Of a stretch of DNA of 51,641 nucleotides, positions 30,471-37,431 are shown one piece after another (the stretch's first letter is position 1; each line of letters starts with the position of its first letter). The DNA comes from an uncultured Oscillospiraceae bacterium (GTDB taxonomy: Bacteria; Bacillota; Clostridia; Oscillospirales; Oscillospiraceae): contig CAKTNS010000017.1 in NCBI GenBank assembly GCA_934589225.1, positions 1 through 51,641 on the forward strand, written 5' to 3'. The translations under genes were made by a program, and so were the position numbers. The notes under the pieces are model-generated. The model saw only the letters and a program-made list of their open reading frames with translations, was not told the DNA's origin and ran no database searches.

Positions 30471-31193
30471 ATGGAATGGACTCGGATTTCCCAGGGAATG
30501 CGGAAGGTGCTGCCCCTGAAGCGCTGCGGTGCGGTGATCGTGGCGGCGGGCTCCGCCTCCCGGATGGGGGGCATTGATAAGGTCATGGCCCCTCTGGGGG
30601 GCGAACCCATGATCGTCAAAACCGTCAGGGCCTTTCAGAACTGCGAGGCCATTGGGGAAATCATCATCGTCACCAGGCAGGACTTGATAGCACCTATTCA
30701 GGAACTGTGCCGGGAAATGGACAAGGTTCGGGCGGTGGTGGCCGGTGGGGCCAGCCGTCAGGAGTCCGTGTGGCTGGGGCTGAACGCCTTTTCCGGAAAA
30801 ATCCAGCTGGCGGCAGTCCACGATGGGGCCCGGCCCCTCATTTCCCTGGAGCTCATTGACAGGACCGTCCGGGCCGCCAACAGCTACGGGGCGGCGGCGC
30901 CGGCCATTCCCGTGAAGGATACCATCAAGGTGGAGCGCAGCGGCCTGGTAGAGACCACCCCAGATAGAAGCCGCCTCCGGGCGGTGCAGACCCCCCAGGT
31001 CTTTGACTTTGACCTGCTGCGGGGAGCCCTGCAAAAGGCCCGGGAGGATGGGGCAGAGGTAACGGACGACTGCTCCGCTGTGGAACGGCTGGGGATGAAA
31101 ATCCGGCTGGTAGAGGGGGAGGAGCGGAACCTGAAAGTCACCACCCCCCTGGATTTGAAAATTGCGGAGCTGCTATTGGAGGAAAAGCCATGA
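30471..31193 (+). CDS. ispD: 2-C-methyl-D-erythritol 4-phosphate cytidylyltransferase
   Basis: A 240-residue enzyme of the MEP isoprenoid pathway that makes CDP-methylerythritol. The CTP loop AVIVAAGSASRMGG, the central AVHDGARPLIS and VKDTIK, and RAVQTPQVF are the family motifs. The N-terminus is about 15 residues longer than usual, but GGAGCTGTAAGCC precedes this ATG. It overlaps ispF by ATGA; ispD and ispF are separate proteins here, unlike the IspDF fusion of some bacteria. Confidence 0.96.
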   Translation: MEWTRISQGMRKVLPLKRCGAVIVAAGSASRMGGIDKVMAPLGGEPMIVKTVRAFQNCEAIGEIIIVTRQDLIAPIQELCREMDKVRAVVAGGASRQESVWLGLNAFSGKIQLAAVHDGARPLISLELIDRTVRAANSYGAAAPAIPVKDTIKVERSGLVETTPDRSRLRAVQTPQVFDFDLLRGALQKAREDGAEVTDDCSAVERLGMKIRLVEGEERNLKVTTPLDLKIAELLLEEKP

Positions 31194-31663
31194 GAATTGG
31201 ACACGGTTATGATGTACACGCTCTGGTTCCCGGACGGGATCTGATTCTGGGCGGGGTGAACATTCCCTATGAGTTGGGCCTGGACGGCCACAGTGACGCG
31301 GACGTGCTGCTCCACGCCGTGATGGATGCCCTTCTGGGGGCCGCGGGCCTGGGGGACATCGGCCTTCACTTCCCGGATACGGATATGCGTTACAAGGGGG
31401 CGGATTCCGGAAAGCTACTGGAATGCGTGGGCGAAAAAATCTGCGCCGCAGGCTTCCGGGTGGGGAACATCGATGTGACCATGATCGCCCAGCGGCCCAA
31501 GCTCCGGCCCTACATTGACACCATGAAGGAAAACATTGCCGCCCGCCTTTCTATTGAGCCGGGCCGGGTCAATGTCAAGGCCACCACCGAAGAGCACCTG
31601 GGCTTTACCGGGGAAGGCCGGGGCATGGCCTGCCACGCGGTGTGCCTGTTGGAAGAAAAATAG
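31190..31663 (+). CDS. ispF: 2-C-methyl-D-erythritol 2,4-cyclodiphosphate synthase
   Basis: A 157-residue MEP-pathway enzyme that cyclises CDP-methylerythritol phosphate. The metal ligands lie in GHGYDVHAL (D8, H10) and in the HSDADVLLHAVMDALLG loop (H42), and the C-terminal NVKATTEEHLGFTG is diagnostic. The length is typical. It is translated from an ATGA overlap with ispD. Confidence 0.97.
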   Translation: MRIGHGYDVHALVPGRDLILGGVNIPYELGLDGHSDADVLLHAVMDALLGAAGLGDIGLHFPDTDMRYKGADSGKLLECVGEKICAAGFRVGNIDVTMIAQRPKLRPYIDTMKENIAARLSIEPGRVNVKATTEEHLGFTGEGRGMACHAVCLLEEK

Positions 31664-31681
31664 GATAATATGACAAACAAG

Positions 31682-31715
31682 ACCTCCTGTGCATAGAATG
31701 GGCACGGGAGGTTTT
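31682..31715 (+). promoter_or_regulatory. Hairpin that sequesters the DUF3343 ribosome binding site and doubles as a terminator
   Basis: ACCTCCTGTGC (31682-31692) pairs with GCACGGGAGGT (31702-31712), 11 bp with one G-U, followed by TTTG. The 3' arm contains the GGGAGG ribosome binding site, 9 nt ahead of the ATG at 31721. It may end ispF transcription, gate DUF3343 translation, or both. Confidence 0.65.
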
Positions 31716-31720
31716 GCCGT

Positions 31721-31972
31721 ATGAAACAGTATATGATTTCCTTCCGCTCGGTGACCTATGCCCAGCGGGGGGAGCGAAGCTTGACAAGAGGGGGCTTTTC
31801 CTGCACCGTCAGCAGGACGCCCAAATGGATGGAGCAGCAGGGCTGCGGCTATGGTGTCGTTCTGCGGACGGAAAACATCCATGCCGCCATGGAGCTGCTA
31901 CTCCGGGAGGGCATCGCCTGGCGAAAGGTCTATGTCCGCCAGGGCGGCACCTACCGGGAGCTGGGCCTATGA
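31721..31972 (+). CDS. DUF3343 putative sulfur/selenium carrier protein
   Basis: An 83-residue protein of the DUF3343 family, described in domain databases as a putative Se/S carrier. The conserved Cys in EQQGCGYGVVL (about C42) is present, plus a second Cys (C28). It overlaps the following cysteine desulfurase by ATGA, which supports passage of a persulfide or selenide from that enzyme. No selenophosphate synthase or YedF gene is in the window, so its real partner is unknown. Confidence 0.82.
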   Translation: MKQYMISFRSVTYAQRGERSLTRGGFSCTVSRTPKWMEQQGCGYGVVLRTENIHAAMELLLREGIAWRKVYVRQGGTYRELGL

Positions 31973-33069
31973 TCTACCTGGACAATGGGGCCACGTCCTT
32001 CCCCAAGCCCAAGGAAGTGATCTGCGCCATGACCCGGGCCCTGGAGCAGGGGGCCAATCCGGGGCGAGGGGGCCACGGCCCGGCCATGGCTGCCGCCAAC
32101 ATGGTCTATGAATGCCGGGAGCGGGCGGCAGGGCTTTTTTCCTGCAAGCCGGAGCAGGTGGTGCTGACGGGCAGCTGCACCCAGGGGCTCAACATGGCCA
32201 TTGAGAGCCTGGTAAACCCGGGGGACCGGGTGCTGGTTTCCGGTTTTGAGCACAATGCGGTGATGCGGCCGCTGTACGCCCGGGACTGCCGGGTGCGCAT
32301 TGCCGGGCGGCAGCTTTTTTGCTGGGAGGAGCTGCTGGAAAGCTTTCGCCGGGAGCTGCGGCAGGGGGTGGACGTGGCGGTATTCACCCATGTATCCAAT
32401 GTGTTCGGCTACATCCTGCCGGTGGAGACCATGGCGGCGCTTTGCCGGGAGGCGGGTGTTCCCTTTATTCTGGACGCGGCCCAGTCCGCCGGGTGTCTGC
32501 CGGTGGATTTTGGAGCTCTGGGGGCGGAGTTTATCGCCATGCCGGGGCACAAGGGGCTGCTGGGGCCCCAGGGCACGGGGCTGCTGCTGTGCGCCCAGCC
32601 GGGAACGCCCCTGATTTTCGGCGGCACCGGAAGCCGGTCCCGTGCCAAGACCATGCCGGAGGAGCTGCCGGAGCGGCTGGAAGCCGGGACCTTGAACGTC
32701 CCCGGTGCCGCCGGACTGGCGGCGGGCATGGAATTGGTAGAGAAGTTCGGCATCGAGAACATTTTCCGCCGGGGCCACAGCCAGGTGGGTGTCTGCGCCC
32801 GGGGGCTGGAGGAGCTGGGCTACAGGGTGTATTCCGGCCCCCACCAGGCCATGACCCTGTCCTTCCGGGGGAAGGGCGACTGCGAGGAGCTGGCGGGCTA
32901 TTTAGGCTCCAAAGGCATCGCCCTGCGTGCAGGGCTCCACTGCGCCCCTCTGGCCCACGAAAGCGCCGGAACCCTGGAAACCGGCACCCTGCGGGCAAGC
33001 TTCGGCCACGACGCTAGCCCCTTACAGACCCGGGCGCTGCTGCGGGCCCTTGGGGACGGGAGAGGGTAA
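31969..33069 (+). CDS. Cysteine desulfurase-family aminotransferase (class V)
   Basis: A 366-residue pyridoxal-phosphate enzyme. The Schiff-base lysine is K195 in MPGHKGLLGPQGTG, the cofactor Asp lies in ILDAAQSAG (D169), and a mobile Cys is at 325 in RAGLHCAPLAH, so cysteine desulfuration or selenocysteine lyase activity is plausible. It belongs to the SufS/CsdA-like group that often accompanies DUF3343. It is translated from the ATGA overlap with that gene. It has no iron-sulfur scaffold nearby, hence a specialised sulfur-relay role is inferred. Confidence 0.88.
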   Translation: MIYLDNGATSFPKPKEVICAMTRALEQGANPGRGGHGPAMAAANMVYECRERAAGLFSCKPEQVVLTGSCTQGLNMAIESLVNPGDRVLVSGFEHNAVMRPLYARDCRVRIAGRQLFCWEELLESFRRELRQGVDVAVFTHVSNVFGYILPVETMAALCREAGVPFILDAAQSAGCLPVDFGALGAEFIAMPGHKGLLGPQGTGLLLCAQPGTPLIFGGTGSRSRAKTMPEELPERLEAGTLNVPGAAGLAAGMELVEKFGIENIFRRGHSQVGVCARGLEELGYRVYSGPHQAMTLSFRGKGDCEELAGYLGSKGIALRAGLHCAPLAHESAGTLETGTLRASFGHDASPLQTRALLRALGDGRG

Positions 33070-33127
33070 AAAAGAAGGCGGACAGAAATTTTACATTTGC
33101 CCCAGGGAAAGCCCCCCGGCGGTAAAA

Positions 33128-33152
33128 TCCGGTTTTTCGGGGGAAAACCGGA
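33128..33152. repeat. Perfect hairpin without U-tract
   Basis: TCCGGTTTT and AAAACCGGA flank a short loop in the 270-nt gap between the desulfurase gene and cdaA. No tail of T residues follows, so its role is open. Confidence 0.45.
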
Positions 33153-33236
33153 AAGTGCCGGGGAATAAAAGAACAAAAATGCAAAATCATCGGAATGGGT
33201 GGGGAAAGCTTCCAATAAATTTATGCAGAATATCAC

Positions 33237-33265
33237 TTGCCAACCGGGGGCTTTTCCGCTATAAT
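33237..33265 (+). promoter_or_regulatory. Promoter of the long cdaA-rsgA operon
   Basis: -35 TTGCCA (33237-33242), 17-bp spacer, -10 TATAAT (33260-33265), about 75 nt before cdaA. Confidence 0.7.
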
Positions 33266-33339
33266 AGACCAGATAATAGGTAAGTATACCATAGGTTATT
33301 GTGCTGTCTAAAAAAGTTGACATAAAAGAGGGTTCTAGG

Positions 33340-34209
33340 ATGGAAGCATTGCACAATCTTCTGCAGCAGATCATGCGCATGCAATGGTCCGATTATCTGG
33401 ACATTGCGGTGGTTGCGTTTTTAATATATCGAATACTCCCCCTGCTCCGAACGCCCAGCACCATACGGGTAGCTCGGGCGGTGCTGGTGGTGGTGGTGGT
33501 GGCGGCGCTGACGGATGTGATGCATCTCTACGCCCTGCGCTTCATTGTCAATCAGTTCCTGTCCATTGGCCTTCTGGCCCTGGTGGTGCTCTTCCAGCCG
33601 GAGCTGCGCCGGATGCTGGACCGATTGGGAAGCGTCCGCCTCCGGGGGCTTTTCGGCGGGGTCAAGCCGGTGGCGGAAATGGATATGGTCATTTCCCAGA
33701 CCGTGGCGGCCTGCGAATGCATGAGCCGGGAAAAGGTGGGGGCGCTGATCGTCTTCACCCGGGAGGCAAGGCTTGACGATTATGTAAAAACCGGCACCAC
33801 CATTGACGGCCTGGTTTCCGAGCAATTGATCCGGAACATCTTCTTCCCCAAGGCGGCCCTTCATGACGGGGCCATGATCATCCGGGACGGGAAGGTCAAG
33901 GCCGCGGGCTGCGTGCTGCCCCTGTCCACCAGCGACCGGCTGGCGGCGGACCTGGGCACCCGGCATCGGGCCGGCGTGGGCATGAGCGAAAACAGCGACG
34001 CCGTGGTGGTCATCGTCTCCGAGGAGACCGGCACCATTTCCGTGGCCGTGGGCGGCATGCTCAAGCGGCATCTGGCCCCTAAGACTCTGGAAAAACTGCT
34101 GCAAAACACCCTGTGCCCCGACCAGACGGAGACACTGAATCAGAATTTCGGGCAGGCTCTGAAGCGGAAGCTGCTGAAGAAGAAGGAGGGCCGGGATCAT
34201 GAAGCGTAA
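33340..34209 (+). CDS. cdaA: Diadenylate cyclase CdaA
   Basis: A 289-residue membrane enzyme that makes cyclic di-AMP from two ATP. Three hydrophobic helices (about 15-80) precede the DAC domain, with the catalytic DGA in AALHDGAMII and RHR in GTRHRAGVG. Start ATG at 33340 follows GAGGG by 9 nt; a GTG farther upstream would add 13 residues of doubtful coding value. It overlaps cdaR by 11 nt, as in many Firmicutes. Confidence 0.97.
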   Translation: MEALHNLLQQIMRMQWSDYLDIAVVAFLIYRILPLLRTPSTIRVARAVLVVVVVAALTDVMHLYALRFIVNQFLSIGLLALVVLFQPELRRMLDRLGSVRLRGLFGGVKPVAEMDMVISQTVAACECMSREKVGALIVFTREARLDDYVKTGTTIDGLVSEQLIRNIFFPKAALHDGAMIIRDGKVKAAGCVLPLSTSDRLAADLGTRHRAGVGMSENSDAVVVIVSEETGTISVAVGGMLKRHLAPKTLEKLLQNTLCPDQTETLNQNFGQALKRKLLKKKEGRDHEA

Positions 34210-35431
34210 AATCGGTTCGGTCGTTTTGTCCGTTGCCTGTGCCTTTGCTCTGTGGCTGTATGTGATCACCGCCGTGAGCCCCGGCTCTACGGATACCTAC
34301 TATAATATCCCCATCGTGTGGGAAGGGGAGTCGGTGCTGAACGAACGGGGCCTCATGGTCACTGCGGTTTCCTCCAATACGGTGAATCTGCGGCTGTCCG
34401 GCAACCGTTCGGATTTAAGCAAGGTCAATTCCGGCAATATTACCATTAAAGCGGACCTTTCCAAAATCTACGAGCCGGGAACCCAGATACCCCTGACCTA
34501 TACAAGCCCCACCTTCCCCGGGGACGTGGCCAGCAACGCCTTTGTCATCGAGTCCAAGGAGCCGGACAGCATTTATATCACCGTGGTCAAGCGGGTCAGC
34601 AAGTCCGTACCCGTGGAAGTGGTCTGGGTGGGCACCACCGCCGAGGGCTTCATGATCGACCGGGAGAACAAGACATTGGATCATCCGGAGGTCACGGTGA
34701 CGGGCCCTGAGTCCGTGGTCAATACCATTGCCAAGGCCACCATTACCGTGGATTTGGACGGACGGCGGGAATCCATCAGCGAAAGCTATAATTACACCCT
34801 TTGCGATGAGCAGGGCAACCCTGTGGATGCCAAGCTCATTACCACGGATGTGGAGCAGGTCCGGCTGGATGTGACCATCCGGGCGGTAAAGGATCTGCGG
34901 CTGACCTACACCCTGAACCCCGGCGGCGGGGCCAACGCCGAAAACACCACGGTGACCCTCAGCGCCGAGACCATCCGGGTCTCCGGCAGCGAGGCGGCCC
35001 TGGAAAATCTGGGGGACACCCTGTCCATCGGCAGCATCAACCTGGCGGATATTACTAGAGACACCACCTTGACCTTTGGCGTGGCGTTGCCAGAGGGCAT
35101 CACCAATCTGACCGGCATCAATGAGGTCACGGCGGAGGTCTCCTTCCATGGCCTGGCCACCAAGGAAATGACCGTGGCCCAGATCGAGGCCGTCAACGTC
35201 CCCGAGGGATTGGAAGTGGAGCTGATCACGGAAAAGCTCACCGTCACCCTCCGGGGCCCCACGGAGCAGATTTCCAAGGTAACGCCGGAGGATGTCACCG
35301 CCATTGCGGACTTTACCGGCGCGGAGGTGGGCACCTCCACCTTTAAGACCAGCCTGCGGCTTGCCGAGGGCTTCGAGAATCTGGGGACTCTCAAAACAGA
35401 GAGCGTCTCCGCCAAGATCCAAAAGAAATGA
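34199..35431 (+). CDS. cdaR: CdaA regulator CdaR (YbbR-domain protein)
   Basis: A 410-residue protein with an N-terminal membrane helix (about 5-22, VVLSVACAFALWLYVITAV) followed by four YbbR-like beta domains outside the cell. CdaR binds CdaA and modulates cyclic di-AMP synthesis in other Firmicutes. GGAGGG, inside the cdaA end, precedes the ATG. Repeated IRVSGSE / VTVTGPE-type strands mark the YbbR units. In several Firmicutes glmM follows cdaAR; here yicC does. Confidence 0.92.
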   Translation: MKRKIGSVVLSVACAFALWLYVITAVSPGSTDTYYNIPIVWEGESVLNERGLMVTAVSSNTVNLRLSGNRSDLSKVNSGNITIKADLSKIYEPGTQIPLTYTSPTFPGDVASNAFVIESKEPDSIYITVVKRVSKSVPVEVVWVGTTAEGFMIDRENKTLDHPEVTVTGPESVVNTIAKATITVDLDGRRESISESYNYTLCDEQGNPVDAKLITTDVEQVRLDVTIRAVKDLRLTYTLNPGGGANAENTTVTLSAETIRVSGSEAALENLGDTLSIGSINLADITRDTTLTFGVALPEGITNLTGINEVTAEVSFHGLATKEMTVAQIEAVNVPEGLEVELITEKLTVTLRGPTEQISKVTPEDVTAIADFTGAEVGTSTFKTSLRLAEGFENLGTLKTESVSAKIQKK

Positions 35432-35450
35432 GCGGAAGGAGATCAAGACC

Positions 35451-36329
35451 ATGGTTAAAAGCATGACCGGCTACGGCCGGGCAGTGGAAACGGTCAATGG
35501 CCGGGAATTTACCGTGGAGGTACGCAGCGTCAATAACCGCTATCTGGACTGCGCGGTGAAGCTGCCCAGAGGCCTTTCCTTCGGAGAGGACGCAGTCAAG
35601 CAGGCGGTGAAGGCCAGAATCACCCGGGGCAAGGTGGACGTATTCGTGTCCGTCCGCTCCGAGGGGGCCCAGGATACCACCGTCAGCCTGAACAAGCCCA
35701 TGGTGGAGGGCTATATTGCCGCCATGGAGCAGATGAAGCGGGACTACGGCCTGACGGGGGACATTACCGTTGCCATGGTGGCGGCCCTTCCCGAGGCCTT
35801 CCTGCTGGACAAGCCCCAGGTGGATGAAGAGCAGCTGCTGAAGGATTTCCTCAGCGTAGTGGACAAGGCTTTGGCGGCCTTTGACGCCATGCGCCGGGTA
35901 GAGGGTCAGGCCCTGGAGCAGGACCTGCGCTCCAGAGGAAACACGGTGCTCTCACTGGTGGAGCAAGTAGAGGGCGGCAGCGCCCAGACCGTGGCGGATT
36001 ACCGGCTGCGGCTGGAAAACAAGCTCAAAGAGGTCTTGGCCAGTACCTCTATTGACGAAAGCCGCATCCTCACCGAGGCGGCCATCTTTGCCGACAAGGT
36101 GGCGGTGGATGAAGAAACCGTCCGCCTGCGCAGCCATCTAAGCCAGATGAACACCATGCTGGAAACCGGCGAGCCCATCGGCCGGAAGCTGGATTTCCTG
36201 CTCCAGGAAATGAACCGGGAGGCCAACACCATCGGCTCCAAGTGTACGGACGTAAGGCTTGCCAAAGTAGTGGTGGAGATCAAGGCCGAGCTGGAAAAGA
36301 TTCGGGAACAGACCCAGAACATCGAGTAA
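35451..36329 (+). CDS. YicC/YloC-family endoribonuclease
   Basis: A 292-residue protein of the YicC/YloC family, recently recognised as endoribonucleases. The N-terminal VKSMTGYGRA and EVRSVNNRYLD, and the C-terminal FLLQEMNREANTIGSK, are the family signatures. The downstream genes remA-gmk-rpoZ-priA match the Firmicutes yloC cluster. ATG at 35451 follows GGAAGGAG. Confidence 0.95.
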   Translation: MVKSMTGYGRAVETVNGREFTVEVRSVNNRYLDCAVKLPRGLSFGEDAVKQAVKARITRGKVDVFVSVRSEGAQDTTVSLNKPMVEGYIAAMEQMKRDYGLTGDITVAMVAALPEAFLLDKPQVDEEQLLKDFLSVVDKALAAFDAMRRVEGQALEQDLRSRGNTVLSLVEQVEGGSAQTVADYRLRLENKLKEVLASTSIDESRILTEAAIFADKVAVDEETVRLRSHLSQMNTMLETGEPIGRKLDFLLQEMNREANTIGSKCTDVRLAKVVVEIKAELEKIREQTQNIE

Positions 36330-36338
36330 GGAGGGGCC

Positions 36339-36602
36339 ATGAAGCTCATCAACATCGGTTTTGGCAGTATGTTGGCCGCCGGACGGGTGCTGGCCATCCT
36401 GAGTCCGGATTCCGCCCCCATCAAGCGCATTATGCAGGAGGCCAAGGACCGGGGCATGCTGATCGACGCCTCCTACGGCAGAAAGACCCAAAGTGTAATT
36501 CTCATGGATACGGACCATGTGATTTTATCCGCCCTGTCCTGCGAGACCCTGACGGCCCGATGGATGGGAAACCAGGGGGCGGAACAAGAGGAGAGAGAGT
36601 AA
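36339..36602 (+). CDS. remA: RemA-like DNA-binding regulator (DUF370)
   Basis: An 87-residue DUF370 protein. RemA in Bacillus is an oligomeric transcription regulator of biofilm-matrix and osmoprotection genes; the opening INIGFGSMLAAGRVLAI and the SYGRKTQSVILMD segment are highly conserved. The C-terminal nine residues are a charged tail. It is in the usual place between yicC and gmk, stop codon adjacent to the gmk start. Confidence 0.93.
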   Translation: MKLINIGFGSMLAAGRVLAILSPDSAPIKRIMQEAKDRGMLIDASYGRKTQSVILMDTDHVILSALSCETLTARWMGNQGAEQEERE

Positions 36603-37145
36603 GTGGGAAAGCTGATTGTGATTTCCGGCGCCTCCGGCGTGGGAAAGGGCACTGTTGTGAAGGCCATGATGGCCCGGCGGCAGGACCTGTTCTTTTCCGT
36701 ATCCGCCACCACCCGGCCCCCCAGGCCCGGTGAAGTGGACGGCAAGGACTATTATTTCGTCACCCGGGAAACCTTTGAGGCCATGATCGCCCGGGGAGAA
36801 ATGCTGGAATATGACGAGCACGCAAAGAACTATTACGGCACCCCCAAGGCCCAGGTAGAGGAAAAACGGAAAAAGGGCCATGTGCTGCTGGACATTGAGC
36901 CCAACGGTGCAAAGAATGTGAAGAACAATTACCCGGAGGCGGTGCTGGTATTCATCATGCCCCCCTCCGTGGAGGAGCTGGAGCGGCGGCTCCGGGGCCG
37001 GAACGATACCCCCGAGGACCAGATCACCATCCGCATGGAGCGGGCCAAATGGGAGATGGACCAGCGGGTCTGGTATGACCATGTGGTGTTCAATGACGAC
37101 GCGGAGCGCTGCGCCGGGGAAATTCTGGCCCTCATCGATCAATAA
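36603..37145 (+). CDS. gmk: Guanylate kinase
   Basis: A 180-residue kinase phosphorylating GMP to GDP with ATP. The P-loop GASGVGKGT (9-17), TTRPPRPGEVDGKDYYF nucleotide-binding loop and RMERAKWEM are diagnostic. The length is slightly short of the usual 190-210 through a short C-terminus. It begins with GTG directly after the remA stop and lies behind GAGAGAG. The C-terminus is followed by an AT-rich gap before rpoZ. Confidence 0.95.
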   Translation: MGKLIVISGASGVGKGTVVKAMMARRQDLFFSVSATTRPPRPGEVDGKDYYFVTRETFEAMIARGEMLEYDEHAKNYYGTPKAQVEEKRKKGHVLLDIEPNGAKNVKNNYPEAVLVFIMPPSVEELERRLRGRNDTPEDQITIRMERAKWEMDQRVWYDHVVFNDDAERCAGEILALIDQ

Positions 37146-37194
37146 ACCCATTCATTTATTATAAACGAGTTTCTATTTTATTGGAGGAATTAGA

Positions 37195-37401
37195 ATGCTG
37201 TATCCACCTGTTGCTGATTTGCTGACCAAAGTTGAAAGCCGTTATCTGCTGGTCAATCTGGTAGCCCACCGGGCCCGTCAGATCGCCGCGGAGGCCGAGG
37301 AATTCCATGAGGACCTGCCCGAGAAGCCTGTGACCCTGGCCATCCAGGAAGTGGCTGACGGCAAGCTCAGCGCTTCCGTCAAGGAAGAGTACAAGAAGTA
37401 A
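37195..37401 (+). CDS. rpoZ: RNA polymerase omega subunit
   Basis: A 68-residue subunit that helps fold the beta' subunit. The conserved VESRYLLVNLVAHRARQI helix and the closing ALQEV-like IQEVADGKL are typical, and the length is normal for Firmicutes. TTGGAGG lies 7 nt ahead of the ATG. A TATAAA in the AT-rich gap upstream could be an internal -10 but lacks a clear -35. Confidence 0.92.
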   Translation: MLYPPVADLLTKVESRYLLVNLVAHRARQIAAEAEEFHEDLPEKPVTLAIQEVADGKLSASVKEEYKK

Positions 37402-37431
37402 GAGACCCCGGTGGGGACGGGAGGAAGAAGT

